From Pseudodesulfovibrio nedwellii (GTDB taxonomy: Bacteria; Desulfobacterota; Desulfovibrionia; Desulfovibrionales; Desulfovibrionaceae), in contig NZ_AP026709.1 in NCBI RefSeq assembly GCF_027923765.1, positions 1,359,501-1,423,500 on the forward strand: a stretch of DNA of 64,000 nucleotides, given 5' to 3'. The notes under the pieces are model-generated. The model was not told where the DNA came from. It saw nothing but the letters and a program-made list of their open reading frames with translations, and searched no databases. Every line of letters begins with the position of its first letter. The first letter of the stretch is position 1. Below, in pieces: positions 35,635-43,002 of the stretch. A program made the translations under genes and the position numbers.

Positions 35635-36140
35635 TCACCTTGGTACTCGGCGGCAACAAGTCCGGAAAATCCGACTTCGCGCTCAATCTACTGGCCGATA
35701 TGGCGCAACCGGGTGTTTTTATTGCCACAGGCAAAGCCAAGGACTTCGCTTTCCGGGAACAGATCGGCAAACACCGCCGAGAACGCTCCTCAAGCATTGA
35801 AGTTATTGAAGTTTCCGAGAACTTGCCTCAGACGCTGAGACAGGCTAACTTGCACTTTCCGACTGTGCTTGTGGACAGTCTTGACTACTGGTTATTCGCC
35901 TGCCGGGAAGCTGGCTGCGAAGCGGAAAAAATGAAAGAATTCATGGATGTTCTCAGTAATTGGGGCTCCTCGAATCTGATATTGGTTTCATGTGAGACTG
36001 GACTTGGAGTTTTACCGGCATCCGGTGAAGTCCGGGCATTCGTACGGAGCCTCGGCGCGCTTAATCAGCGCATCGCCGCGCAGGCTGACCAGGCTTTTCT
36101 GGTTGCAGCCGGGCTTCCGTTAACCCTGAAACGGGGATAA
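35631..36140 (+). CDS. cobU: Adenosylcobinamide kinase/guanylyltransferase (CobU-like)
   Basis: About 169 residues from ATG 35631, which overlaps the cbiR stop (ATGA). P-loop LVLGGNKSGKSDFA (7-14), then the CobU guanylylation motif KHRRERS with His48, LVDSLDYWLF, VSCETGLGVLP and the closing LNQRIAAQADQAFLVAAGLPLTLK, which is near-diagnostic. It phosphorylates cobinamide and adds GMP during cobamide salvage. With CbiR it makes a remodelling pair: CbiR opens foreign cobamides and CobU starts re-assembly. The longer frame from 35604 overlaps cbiR more and lacks a better site. Confidence 0.88.
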   Translation: MITLVLGGNKSGKSDFALNLLADMAQPGVFIATGKAKDFAFREQIGKHRRERSSSIEVIEVSENLPQTLRQANLHFPTVLVDSLDYWLFACREAGCEAEKMKEFMDVLSNWGSSNLILVSCETGLGVLPASGEVRAFVRSLGALNQRIAAQADQAFLVAAGLPLTLKRG

Positions 36141-36144
36141 CTTT

Positions 36145-37140
36145 TTGGCACTCTTTCGACAACTGGATGAACAGGTCGAACATCTGCTCGAACTGTTCAA
36201 CAAGGACGATAATTGGCTTATCGTCATCAATGCTGACCCGGATGCTCTGGGTTCGGCCTTGGCGTTGAGGCGCATTATGGCACGGCGGGTAAATCAAACT
36301 GCCATTGCCCAGATTAATGAGATCAAGCGACCGGACAACCTGTCCATGATCCGTTACTGCCGCATACCCACGCAAAAACTCATTCCGAACCTGTCGGCCC
36401 AATTCGACAAGTTTGCCTTGGTGGATTCACAACCCCACCACAACCCCGAATTCAAACAGTTCGATTTTTCAGTGGTCATCGACCACCACCCCATTGCACA
36501 GGATAATCTGGTCAACGCTGACTTTGTGGACATCCGGCCCAAGTACGGCTCCGTCTGCACCATGATGACCGAATACCTGTACAACATGAAAATCCGCCCG
36601 GCCAAACTGCTGGCCACGGCCCTGATGTACGGCATCCGTTGTGACACCAAGACCTTTGAGCGCGAATTCATCGACGCTGACATGGCGGCTTTCAAGTATC
36701 TGTCCAAATATTCCGACTCCAAGCTGATGAACCGTATCAGCCGCAGCGAATTCCATCTGGACTGGATGCGGTATATTTCCCGTGCCTTCTACAACCTGCG
36801 CCGGATCGGCAAAGGGTTGTTCGCTTATTGTGGCAACGTGGAAAACCCGGACGTTCTGGTCATTGTCGCCGATTTCTTCACCCGCGTTCACGACGTGCCG
36901 TGGGTTGTTGTTTCGGGGACGTCCGAAGGCAAGCTCGTCTGTATTCTTCGCGGCGACGGTCAACGTCGTAATATGGGGACCATGGCCCAAAAACTCATGA
37001 ACGGCCTCGGCTCGGCTGGTGGTCACAAACAGGCTGCCCGTGCCGAAGTGCCGGTTGAAGAACTGGACGGCGTGGACCCAGAAATATTCATGCTCAAGCG
37101 TATCGGACAAGGCCGCAAAGCCACGATTCGTAAAGTTTAA
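36145..37140 (+). CDS. DHH family phosphoesterase (NrnA/RecJ-like)
   Basis: 331 residues starting at a TTG four bases after cobU. DHH motifs: VINADPDALGSALAL (motif I), FALVDSQPHHNP, VVIDHHPIA (the DHH itself), GIRCDTKTFE, and the DHHA1 part with GSAGGHKQAARAEVP at the end. Relatives degrade nanoRNA, pAp or cyclic dinucleotides; which applies here is not clear. A basic end (KRIGQGRKATIRKV) may help RNA binding. It is followed by polA 20 bases later, so cbiR-cobU-DHH-polA may form one transcript. Confidence 0.9.
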   Translation: MALFRQLDEQVEHLLELFNKDDNWLIVINADPDALGSALALRRIMARRVNQTAIAQINEIKRPDNLSMIRYCRIPTQKLIPNLSAQFDKFALVDSQPHHNPEFKQFDFSVVIDHHPIAQDNLVNADFVDIRPKYGSVCTMMTEYLYNMKIRPAKLLATALMYGIRCDTKTFEREFIDADMAAFKYLSKYSDSKLMNRISRSEFHLDWMRYISRAFYNLRRIGKGLFAYCGNVENPDVLVIVADFFTRVHDVPWVVVSGTSEGKLVCILRGDGQRRNMGTMAQKLMNGLGSAGGHKQAARAEVPVEELDGVDPEIFMLKRIGQGRKATIRKV

Positions 37141-37160
37141 CCTTTACTCACACAATACAT

Positions 37161-39812
37161 ATGTCGCTGAAAGAACGCCTTAATTTCGATAAGGAACCTA
37201 TTTTTCTTATCGACGGTACCGCCCTGCTCTATCGCGCCTTCTACGCTCGCGCCGACCTGTCACGTTCGGACGGATTCCCGACCAACGCGATCAATACGGT
37301 TCTGCGTGTGCTCATGAACATGCTCCGGGATGAACAGCCCAAACATGTAGCATTCATGATGGACGGTAGGGGGAAAACCTTCCGCAACGACCTGTACGAC
37401 AAATACAAGGCCAATCGTCCGCCCATGCCCGAAGGGCTGGCCGAACAGATTGCGCCAGTACAGGAAGGCGTTCAGTTACTCGGCCTCAAACTGCTTGTCT
37501 CAGACGGCGTAGAAGCGGACGACTGCATCTGCGCACTCGCCAACAAGTACAAGGCGGACCGCCCGGTCATCATCATGGCCTCGGACAAGGACCTCAAGCA
37601 GTGCCTTGATACCAACGTGGCTATGGTCAGCCAGCACGGACGCAAGGAAACCCTCTATACACTAGACGGATTCCGCGAGAAGGAAGGCATGGAGCCAGCC
37701 ACATGGCCGGATTTCCAGGCCGTAATCGGCGACTCGGCAGATAATATTCCCGGTATTCCCAAAATCGGCCCGGTCACGGCGCGAAAAATTTTCGCCGAAA
37801 CCGGTCCCACGCTTGAGGACCTGCGCGACAACGTGGATAAGCTCCCGGAAAAGCTCCGCGCCAAGGTGGAGCCGGAAATGGAAACGGTATTCATGTTCCG
37901 CGACCTGACCCGCATGAAGACCGATTGCTGTGACAATCCGGTGGATGATTTCATTGTGCAGGACATGGATGTGGACGCGCTTCACGCATTTTTGGAAGAG
38001 TATGAACTGCGAGGCTTGCAACGCGATCTACCCAGAAACACGGCAACACAAACAGCGACAAGCGCCCCGGCCGCATCCTCCCCAAAAGCGGCACAGGACG
38101 GCGGCATGTTGTCCCTGTTCGGCGAAACCCCGGCAACCCCGAAGGTCGAAGCACCTCTGGCTATGACCGAGGCCCCGACTGTCGGCGATCTGCCCAATTT
38201 GGCGGGCGAAGACGTGGGTGTGGTCTTTGAGAAAAAAGCATTTTTCATTGGCATGGAAGGCAAGGAATACCGGTATACCGGTGACGTTGCCGATCTGGTT
38301 CGCGCATTGGCCGATGCTTCGGTGATCGCGACCCCGTCCGTGCAGGATTTGTTACGTGCCGATTCGGCATGGAATTATATTTTGGCAAGCCAATGGTTCG
38401 ACCTGAGTCTGGCCACATATCTGCTCGACCCGGAATCACGCAATTATACGTGGGCTCGGCTCAAGCAATCCATTCACCATGATGGCCGCTCTGAATTTGC
38501 AGAAGCTGCCAAGGGATTGCACCCGCAATCTCAGGGATTGGCCGCGCTTGTGTATATGCAAGGTATTCAGGGACAGGTGAAAAGTGCGGAGCTTGAACCG
38601 CTTATGCACGACCTTGAATTGCCGCTCATCCCGGTGCTTGTTTCCATGGAGCAGGCTGGTATTGCCGTTGACCTTGAAGCGTTCAAAGGATTTCTCGATG
38701 ACGTCAGCGCACAACTGGCTGAGCTGACCCGGACCATCATCGGCCACGCCGGAGAGGAATTCAATATCCGCTCCAGCCAACAGTTGGCCGTAGTCCTGTT
38801 TGATACACTCGGTATCAAAGCGGGATCAAAGACGAGTACGGGGTTGCGTTCCACTGCCAACCAAGTGTTGGAAAAGATTCGAGATCAGCACCCCATTGTC
38901 GAAGCAGTGCTGGAATACCGCATGTTGGAAAAACTGCGCTCCACCTATCTTGAACCACTGCCGAAACTGGTGGACAAGGAATCGAGACTGCACACCCATT
39001 TCAATCAGTTGTCCACGGCCACTGGCCGACTGTCCAGCTCGCAGCCGAACCTGCAAAACATCCCGATTCGCGGGGTACACGGCCCACGGATGCGCGCCTG
39101 TTTCAATGCGAAAGAAGGCCATCTGTTAGCTGCGGCTGATTACTCGCAGATTGAATTGCGCGTACTGGCACACTTTTCCAAAGACCCGGCCCTGATTGAT
39201 GCATTCCGCCATGACGAGGACATCCACTCGCGTACAGCGGCCCTGCTCAATGACAAGACGGTTGAAGAAGTGACATCGGATGAACGACGCGGCGCAAAGA
39301 CCATCAACTTCGGCCTGATCTACGGCATGGGCGTCCAAAAACTGGCCCGCGAGCTGAAAATCAAACAGACCGAGGCCAAGGAATTCACGGAAAAGTATTT
39401 CGAAAAAATGGCGACCCTCAAGGCCTACTACGACACCATCGTGGAAGACGCCCAGAAACACGGCTTTGTGGCAACCCTCGCCGGACGCCGCCGCCTGCTC
39501 CCGGAACTCCACTCCCGCAATAACCAACTCCAGTCTCAGGCCAAACGGCAAGCCGTCAACACGGTCATTCAAGGCTCAGCCGCCGACATCATCAAAATGG
39601 CCATGCTCGCGGCCCACGCCGACGCAGAACTCAAAACCCTCGGCGCCCAACTCATCCTTCAGGTACACGATGAACTCATCATCGAAGCCCCACAGGAAAA
39701 CATCGAAGCCGCCGGAGCACGCCTCAAAACCATCATGCAAGACGTAGCAAGCTTGGACGTCCCCTTGAAGGTAGATTTAGGGATTGGATTGAATTGGGCT
39801 GAAGCGCATTAA
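37161..39812 (+). CDS. polA: DNA polymerase I
   Basis: 883 residues. 5'-3' exonuclease domain at about 1-290 (FLIDGTALLYRAFYARA, SDGVEADDCI, MASDKDLKQC, GDSADNIPGIPKIGP). A low-complexity linker rich in Ala, Thr and Pro at about 295-335. Then a 3'-5' exonuclease-like domain that lacks the catalytic DxE motif (VGVVFEKKAFFIG at its expected place), so proofreading is probably absent. Polymerase motifs A (AADYSQIELRVLAHF), B (RRGAKTINFGLIYGMG) and C (LQVHDELIIEA) are intact. It fills gaps in repair and removes Okazaki primers. Confidence 0.97.
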   Translation: MSLKERLNFDKEPIFLIDGTALLYRAFYARADLSRSDGFPTNAINTVLRVLMNMLRDEQPKHVAFMMDGRGKTFRNDLYDKYKANRPPMPEGLAEQIAPVQEGVQLLGLKLLVSDGVEADDCICALANKYKADRPVIIMASDKDLKQCLDTNVAMVSQHGRKETLYTLDGFREKEGMEPATWPDFQAVIGDSADNIPGIPKIGPVTARKIFAETGPTLEDLRDNVDKLPEKLRAKVEPEMETVFMFRDLTRMKTDCCDNPVDDFIVQDMDVDALHAFLEEYELRGLQRDLPRNTATQTATSAPAASSPKAAQDGGMLSLFGETPATPKVEAPLAMTEAPTVGDLPNLAGEDVGVVFEKKAFFIGMEGKEYRYTGDVADLVRALADASVIATPSVQDLLRADSAWNYILASQWFDLSLATYLLDPESRNYTWARLKQSIHHDGRSEFAEAAKGLHPQSQGLAALVYMQGIQGQVKSAELEPLMHDLELPLIPVLVSMEQAGIAVDLEAFKGFLDDVSAQLAELTRTIIGHAGEEFNIRSSQQLAVVLFDTLGIKAGSKTSTGLRSTANQVLEKIRDQHPIVEAVLEYRMLEKLRSTYLEPLPKLVDKESRLHTHFNQLSTATGRLSSSQPNLQNIPIRGVHGPRMRACFNAKEGHLLAAADYSQIELRVLAHFSKDPALIDAFRHDEDIHSRTAALLNDKTVEEVTSDERRGAKTINFGLIYGMGVQKLARELKIKQTEAKEFTEKYFEKMATLKAYYDTIVEDAQKHGFVATLAGRRRLLPELHSRNNQLQSQAKRQAVNTVIQGSAADIIKMAMLAAHADAELKTLGAQLILQVHDELIIEAPQENIEAAGARLKTIMQDVASLDVPLKVDLGIGLNWAEAH

Positions 39813-39836
39813 ACTTTTTCTTTGTACTTATTCATT

Positions 39837-39867
39837 AAAAGGTCGTCATTTTTTGACGACCTTTTGT
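39837..39867 (+). terminator. Rho-independent terminator after polA
   Basis: AAAAGGTCGTCA (39837-39848) pairs perfectly with TGACGACCTTTT (39854-39865) around five T; flanked by A and T runs so it works in both directions. Confidence 0.93.
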
Positions 39868-39919
39868 TGTTCTGATTGACGCCGCAATAATCACACCTTT
39901 TCAGTGTGTTTTCGACATA

Positions 39920-39971
39920 TTGCATGTTTTGTAGATGACAGTATAGTCATAATAAAGACCATACATCTACA
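39920..39971 (+). promoter_or_regulatory. Promoter with nested inverted repeats before the orphan gene
   Basis: TTGCAT (39920-39925), 16-base spacer, TATAGT (39942-39947). TGAC-N6-GTCA (39936-39949) surrounds the -10. A second repeat, TGTAGATG (39930-39937) and CATCTACA (39964-39971), brackets the region. GGAG follows at 39972. Good operator geometry for a repressor. Confidence 0.45.
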
Positions 39972-39983
39972 GGAGCATTCCAC

Positions 39984-40877
39984 ATGGACCAATTTAAACT
40001 ATACGAAGAAGAAATTAACTATTTTTCAGAAACTGTTATTGTTAAATACGATGGAACAAACCCATTCCTTTTAACCCACCAAATCGACGCAACGGATTAT
40101 TCAATTTCAATTGGCGGATATGCGAAAGCGCTTAGTACTATTTGCACAGATCTATTCAACACCCCCATCCAAATTTCAATCGTTGCAAATGATGAAGGAT
40201 CATTTAAATCTGTTGTTAATACGACTATCAAATCTATAGGGCTAATCGGGTCTATTTGTGGAATCCTAAATTTTTTTGGAATTGAAGCTCAAGATATTTC
40301 TGATGCGCTAACTAAAACTCAAACTGCAATTGTTCAAGAGTTTAAAGATGCCAAAGGCGACATCAACAAATTAGTGGAAAAAATTAATAGAGATAAAAAT
40401 CTTAATGATGACGAAAAGAGTATATTAATTGAATCAATTAATAATCAAAATTTTAGAGAAGGGATGGATAACTTCACCCGCCCACTTGATGACAATGGTT
40501 ATCACGCTATTACTGTAGCAAAAGGAGAACAAAAAATATTTTCAATAAAGAACACTGAAAGACACTATTTCAAATACACTCCTCCTGCTGAAAATGAAAC
40601 CGACTTTTTTGATGACAATGTCGAAATCATATATCTTTCTCCTGAACTAAACCGCTGGCAATTCAAAGGAAAAAATGAATTTTGGGCTGACATCCAAGAT
40701 CACACTTTTATCAACCGCACAAAGAATAAAAAGTCCAACGAATTAAAGGGTCTACACTTTAAAGTATACGGACGCAAAATTACAACTCGAAAAGCAGGAC
40801 AAAAAAAACGACATATTACTTGGATTATTGATACCGTAAGTGAGGTGCCTTCACCATTCAAACTTCCACTCACATAA
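39984..40877 (+). CDS. AT-rich orphan protein of unknown function
   Basis: 297 residues, codon use strongly AT-biased unlike its neighbours. The N-terminal 75 residues look like beta strands (ETVIVKYDGTNPFLLTHQIDATDYSISIGGYAKAL ... IQISIVANDEGSFKS). A hydrophobic Gly-rich segment follows at about 84-100 (IKSIGLIGSICGILNFFGI), then a charged helical stretch, then a C-terminal beta-rich part with many Lys/Asn. No catalytic motif is evident. GGAG lies eight bases before the ATG. It sits alone after the polA terminator. The layout resembles uncharacterised proteins carried on mobile or defence islands, but this is only a resemblance. Confidence 0.8.
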   Translation: MDQFKLYEEEINYFSETVIVKYDGTNPFLLTHQIDATDYSISIGGYAKALSTICTDLFNTPIQISIVANDEGSFKSVVNTTIKSIGLIGSICGILNFFGIEAQDISDALTKTQTAIVQEFKDAKGDINKLVEKINRDKNLNDDEKSILIESINNQNFREGMDNFTRPLDDNGYHAITVAKGEQKIFSIKNTERHYFKYTPPAENETDFFDDNVEIIYLSPELNRWQFKGKNEFWADIQDHTFINRTKNKKSNELKGLHFKVYGRKITTRKAGQKKRHITWIIDTVSEVPSPFKLPLT

Positions 40878-40896
40878 ATTTACCCCTAGCCATCAT

Positions 40897-41013
40897 CTCC
40901 CCAGCCTTAGAAGCTGACGGGGTGGTGGAGCGGCTCTTCCGAACTTGGAGGGAGCACAGCGAGTGACTGTTCGGGGAGCGGAACCGGCCCGATCAGCTTC
41001 TTAGGCTGGGGAG
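40897..41013. repeat. Long imperfect palindrome
   Basis: CTCCCCAGCCTTAGAAGCTGA (40897-40917) pairs with 40993-41013 at 20 of 21 positions. Inside it TTCCGAAC and GTTCGGGG also pair (with wobbles), so the whole 117 bases could fold as one branched arm. It may be a bidirectional structure, a mobile repeat, or a recombination site. Confidence 0.7.
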
Positions 41014-41151
41014 TGCTGCGGCCAAGCTAGGAAGCCGAGTTTTTTTGGTTCTTTTTTGGGGCGGCCCAGCCAAAAAAAAACCCCGCCGGGAGGGCAAAAA
41101 GAAAGCTGGAGGAACGCCAGTGACGGCTCTCTGCCTTTAAAAAGCCAAAGG

Positions 41152-41210
41152 CTTTTCTCTTCTCCCTTCCCCTCTTTCCCCTCTTCCTCTCTTCCCTTCT
41201 CTTCTCTTTC
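41152..41210. repeat. 59-base homopyrimidine tract
   Basis: Every base from 41152 to 41210 is C or T. Such a tract can form triplex DNA and blocks normal coding; it lies about 90 bases before the small gene at 41298. Confidence 0.8.
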
Positions 41211-41297
41211 ACAATAAAAACTCGAATAATCCCCCCCACTATTCAAAACTCCCCCAAACAAAACAAAAAACAAACACCCCCTGTAAGGGCACCCTGT

Positions 41298-41627
41298 ATG
41301 TTCAAACAAAAAATATGGCCCTTCATAGGCGCCTCCGGCACGGAATACCCCTTCACCATCCTCCCCAAAAGCGAGAAACTCCCGCAATCCGCAGGAGTAT
41401 TCATCCTCGCCTACACCCACCCGCGCGGCCATATGGCAGGCTGGAAAACAACCCCCATACTCATAAACCACGCCGACAATATAGCCTTAACGCTCGATAC
41501 CGAAACACAGCTCAACCACAATCAAACGGCTCTATGGAACTCCAATTTCGTCCTCTTGGAACCCTCTCAATCAGCCAGAGAAAAATGCGTACACGACCTG
41601 AAAATACTCGAATCAAAAGACGCTTGA
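41298..41627 (+). CDS. Small protein of unknown function
   Basis: 109 residues. It reads FIGASGTEYPFTILPKSEKLPQSAGVFILAYTHPRGHMAGWKTTPILINHADNI and has no signal peptide or membrane helix. The phrase GVFILAYTHPRGH looks like a compact beta domain, and I have a faint sense of similar short bacterial proteins, but cannot name a family. AAGGG lies eight bases before the ATG. It is in the variable pocket between polA and the solute-binding protein. Confidence 0.62.
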   Translation: MFKQKIWPFIGASGTEYPFTILPKSEKLPQSAGVFILAYTHPRGHMAGWKTTPILINHADNIALTLDTETQLNHNQTALWNSNFVLLEPSQSAREKCVHDLKILESKDA

Positions 41628-41696
41628 CCGCCAAAACAAAAAAAGCCCTGATCAACAGGGCTTGCCTTCACTGCTTCATAAAAACCGCTCAAATCT

Positions 41697-41903
41697 TTAC
41701 TTTCGATGACAACCATTACAACAATAATAGCACCCATCGACATTATCATAATGCTTCTTCGCTTCCCTCAACGCCCCCTTACAGGTTTCATGAACACCGA
41801 GATACACACGATTCTCAGGAGCCGGTAAATGTCCGCACGAAAACTCATGAACCTCGTGCTCACCTGTAGCCTGCTGATTCTTGTTCACATAATACTTCGG
41901 CAT
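41697..41903 (-). CDS. Small cysteine-rich conserved protein
   Basis: 68 residues. Layout: YYVNKNQQATGEHEVHEFSCGHLPAPENRVYLGVHETCKGALREAKKHY, then GCYYCCNGCHRK. This is a small, widely spread bacterial family that begins YxVNKNxQ and EVH and ends with a Cys/His cluster (GCxYCxxxCH), probably binding a metal. Function unknown. AAGGAG lies six bases before the ATG. Confidence 0.8.
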   Translation of the reverse strand: MPKYYVNKNQQATGEHEVHEFSCGHLPAPENRVYLGVHETCKGALREAKKHYDNVDGCYYCCNGCHRK

Positions 41904-42066
41904 GCAATTCTCCTTTGAGTTATTTACTTAAACACGGAATATCATAAATTCTATATTGTTCAAAACAATAATTTCACATCCGACCCTCATCATTCCTTCT
42001 TCCATAAAAAAACCGCCTCCTCGGCGGCATCTACACTCTTCTTTGTCTCGACCAAAAGGCAGTCTC

Positions 42067-42876
42067 TTACAATCCCACCTTTACATACTTTCGCACCATC
42101 TCATCAATGAGACCTTCTTCCTGCATCTCAACAATAATTCTATCGAATTCCTCCAAACGTTCCACAAAAAGCTCACCCTTACGGACCAAAAGATGAAATG
42201 GCATTGATGCAACGACTACTTCAGTCTGAACAATCTTGTCGCTCACCCCTTCACTGACAATATGCGCCCACGCAGCTCCCGGCCACTCAATGGCAATATC
42301 AGCCCGTTTGTTCGCCAACATCTGCCAGACGTTCTTCAATCGCGGAGTCTGATAGGTCTTGATTCCCCGCGACTTGATATGCGTGTCATTCCACCCATTC
42401 CCTACATAGGTCACAACAGACAAATCTAACCGAAGGATATCCTCTATTGAAGTAACAGCTTCAATTTTCTTTATTTTCGGGTGGTCTATGGAAGTGAAAA
42501 TTGTCAAATCCTTCATGTAAAATGAATGCTTGTGTGTCACCGTATACTCAAGGCGTTCCTTGGTTGGCACTGAAATCATGGCACTGGCTTCACCACATTG
42601 CACATTCACCTGACACCGTCCCCACGGGTATTCATGCCACGAAGCCCTCATATCCATTCGTATGAAGGCTTCGGTGATGATGTCATAGAAAAAACCTTCC
42701 ATATTGCCATCTTCATCACGCGAAAAAAAAGGCCAATAGTTTGGATAATCAATATGGAGGGATGGGTGATGTGCCACGGCTGTTGATGACAGGAAAAACA
42801 CAACCAACACCATTAAAACACACTGGTATAATGCTTTTTTAGCAAACAGGCCGAAAAATGATGACTGCTGTGGCAT
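42067..42876 (-). CDS. Periplasmic solute-binding protein (SBP_bac_3 type)
   Basis: About 269 residues from the ATG at 42876. A signal peptide covers the first 35 residues (YQCVLMVLVVFFLSSTAVAHH). The mature part has the bilobed family 3 pattern: WPFFSRDEDGNMEGFFYDIITEAFIRM, YTVTHKHSFYMKDLTIFTS, IEDILRLDLSVVTYVGNG, LANKRADIAIEW, then LEEFDRIIVEMQEEGLIDEMVRKY. No ABC permease is adjacent, so it may serve a sensory or orphan role, as several such proteins do in Desulfovibrio. The longer frame from 42921 has no ribosome site. Confidence 0.85.
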   Translation of the reverse strand: MPQQSSFFGLFAKKALYQCVLMVLVVFFLSSTAVAHHPSLHIDYPNYWPFFSRDEDGNMEGFFYDIITEAFIRMDMRASWHEYPWGRCQVNVQCGEASAMISVPTKERLEYTVTHKHSFYMKDLTIFTSIDHPKIKKIEAVTSIEDILRLDLSVVTYVGNGWNDTHIKSRGIKTYQTPRLKNVWQMLANKRADIAIEWPGAAWAHIVSEGVSDKIVQTEVVVASMPFHLLVRKGELFVERLEEFDRIIVEMQEEGLIDEMVRKYVKVGL

Positions 42877-42950
42877 GGTGTCCAATTTAACACAATCATA
42901 CAGACCGTCAACACGCACCAATCAATAATAACATTCACCCGATCAACCAC

Positions 42951-42982
42951 AAAAAGGGCCGCCCATTTGGACGACCCTTTGA
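42951..42982 (-). terminator. Rho-independent terminator after RND pump 2
   Basis: Minus strand: AAAGGGTCGTCC pairs with GGGCGGCCCTTT across a four-base loop (with wobbles), followed by TTGTGG. It lies 22 bases past the RND stop. Confidence 0.8.
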
Positions 42983-43002
42983 TGATGTTTGCTATGAATC
43001 AG

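Larger units (their letters stand above)
40878..41297. other. 420-base non-coding stretch with palindrome and pyrimidine tract
   Basis: Holds a 117-base imperfect palindrome (40897-41013), a T/A-rich foldable patch near 41040-41085 where TTTTTTGG faces CCAAAAAA, and a 59-base pure pyrimidine run (41152-41210). Open frames through here on the minus strand (41001-41471 and 41027-41239) are low-complexity (Glu/Lys/Gly) and have no ribosome site, so I do not call them. Confidence 0.6.

Noticed and set aside
41001-41471. 156-codon open frame on the minus strand
   Set aside because: Low-complexity Glu/Lys/Gly sequence created by the pyrimidine tract, no ribosome site, and overlap with the better small gene at 41298.
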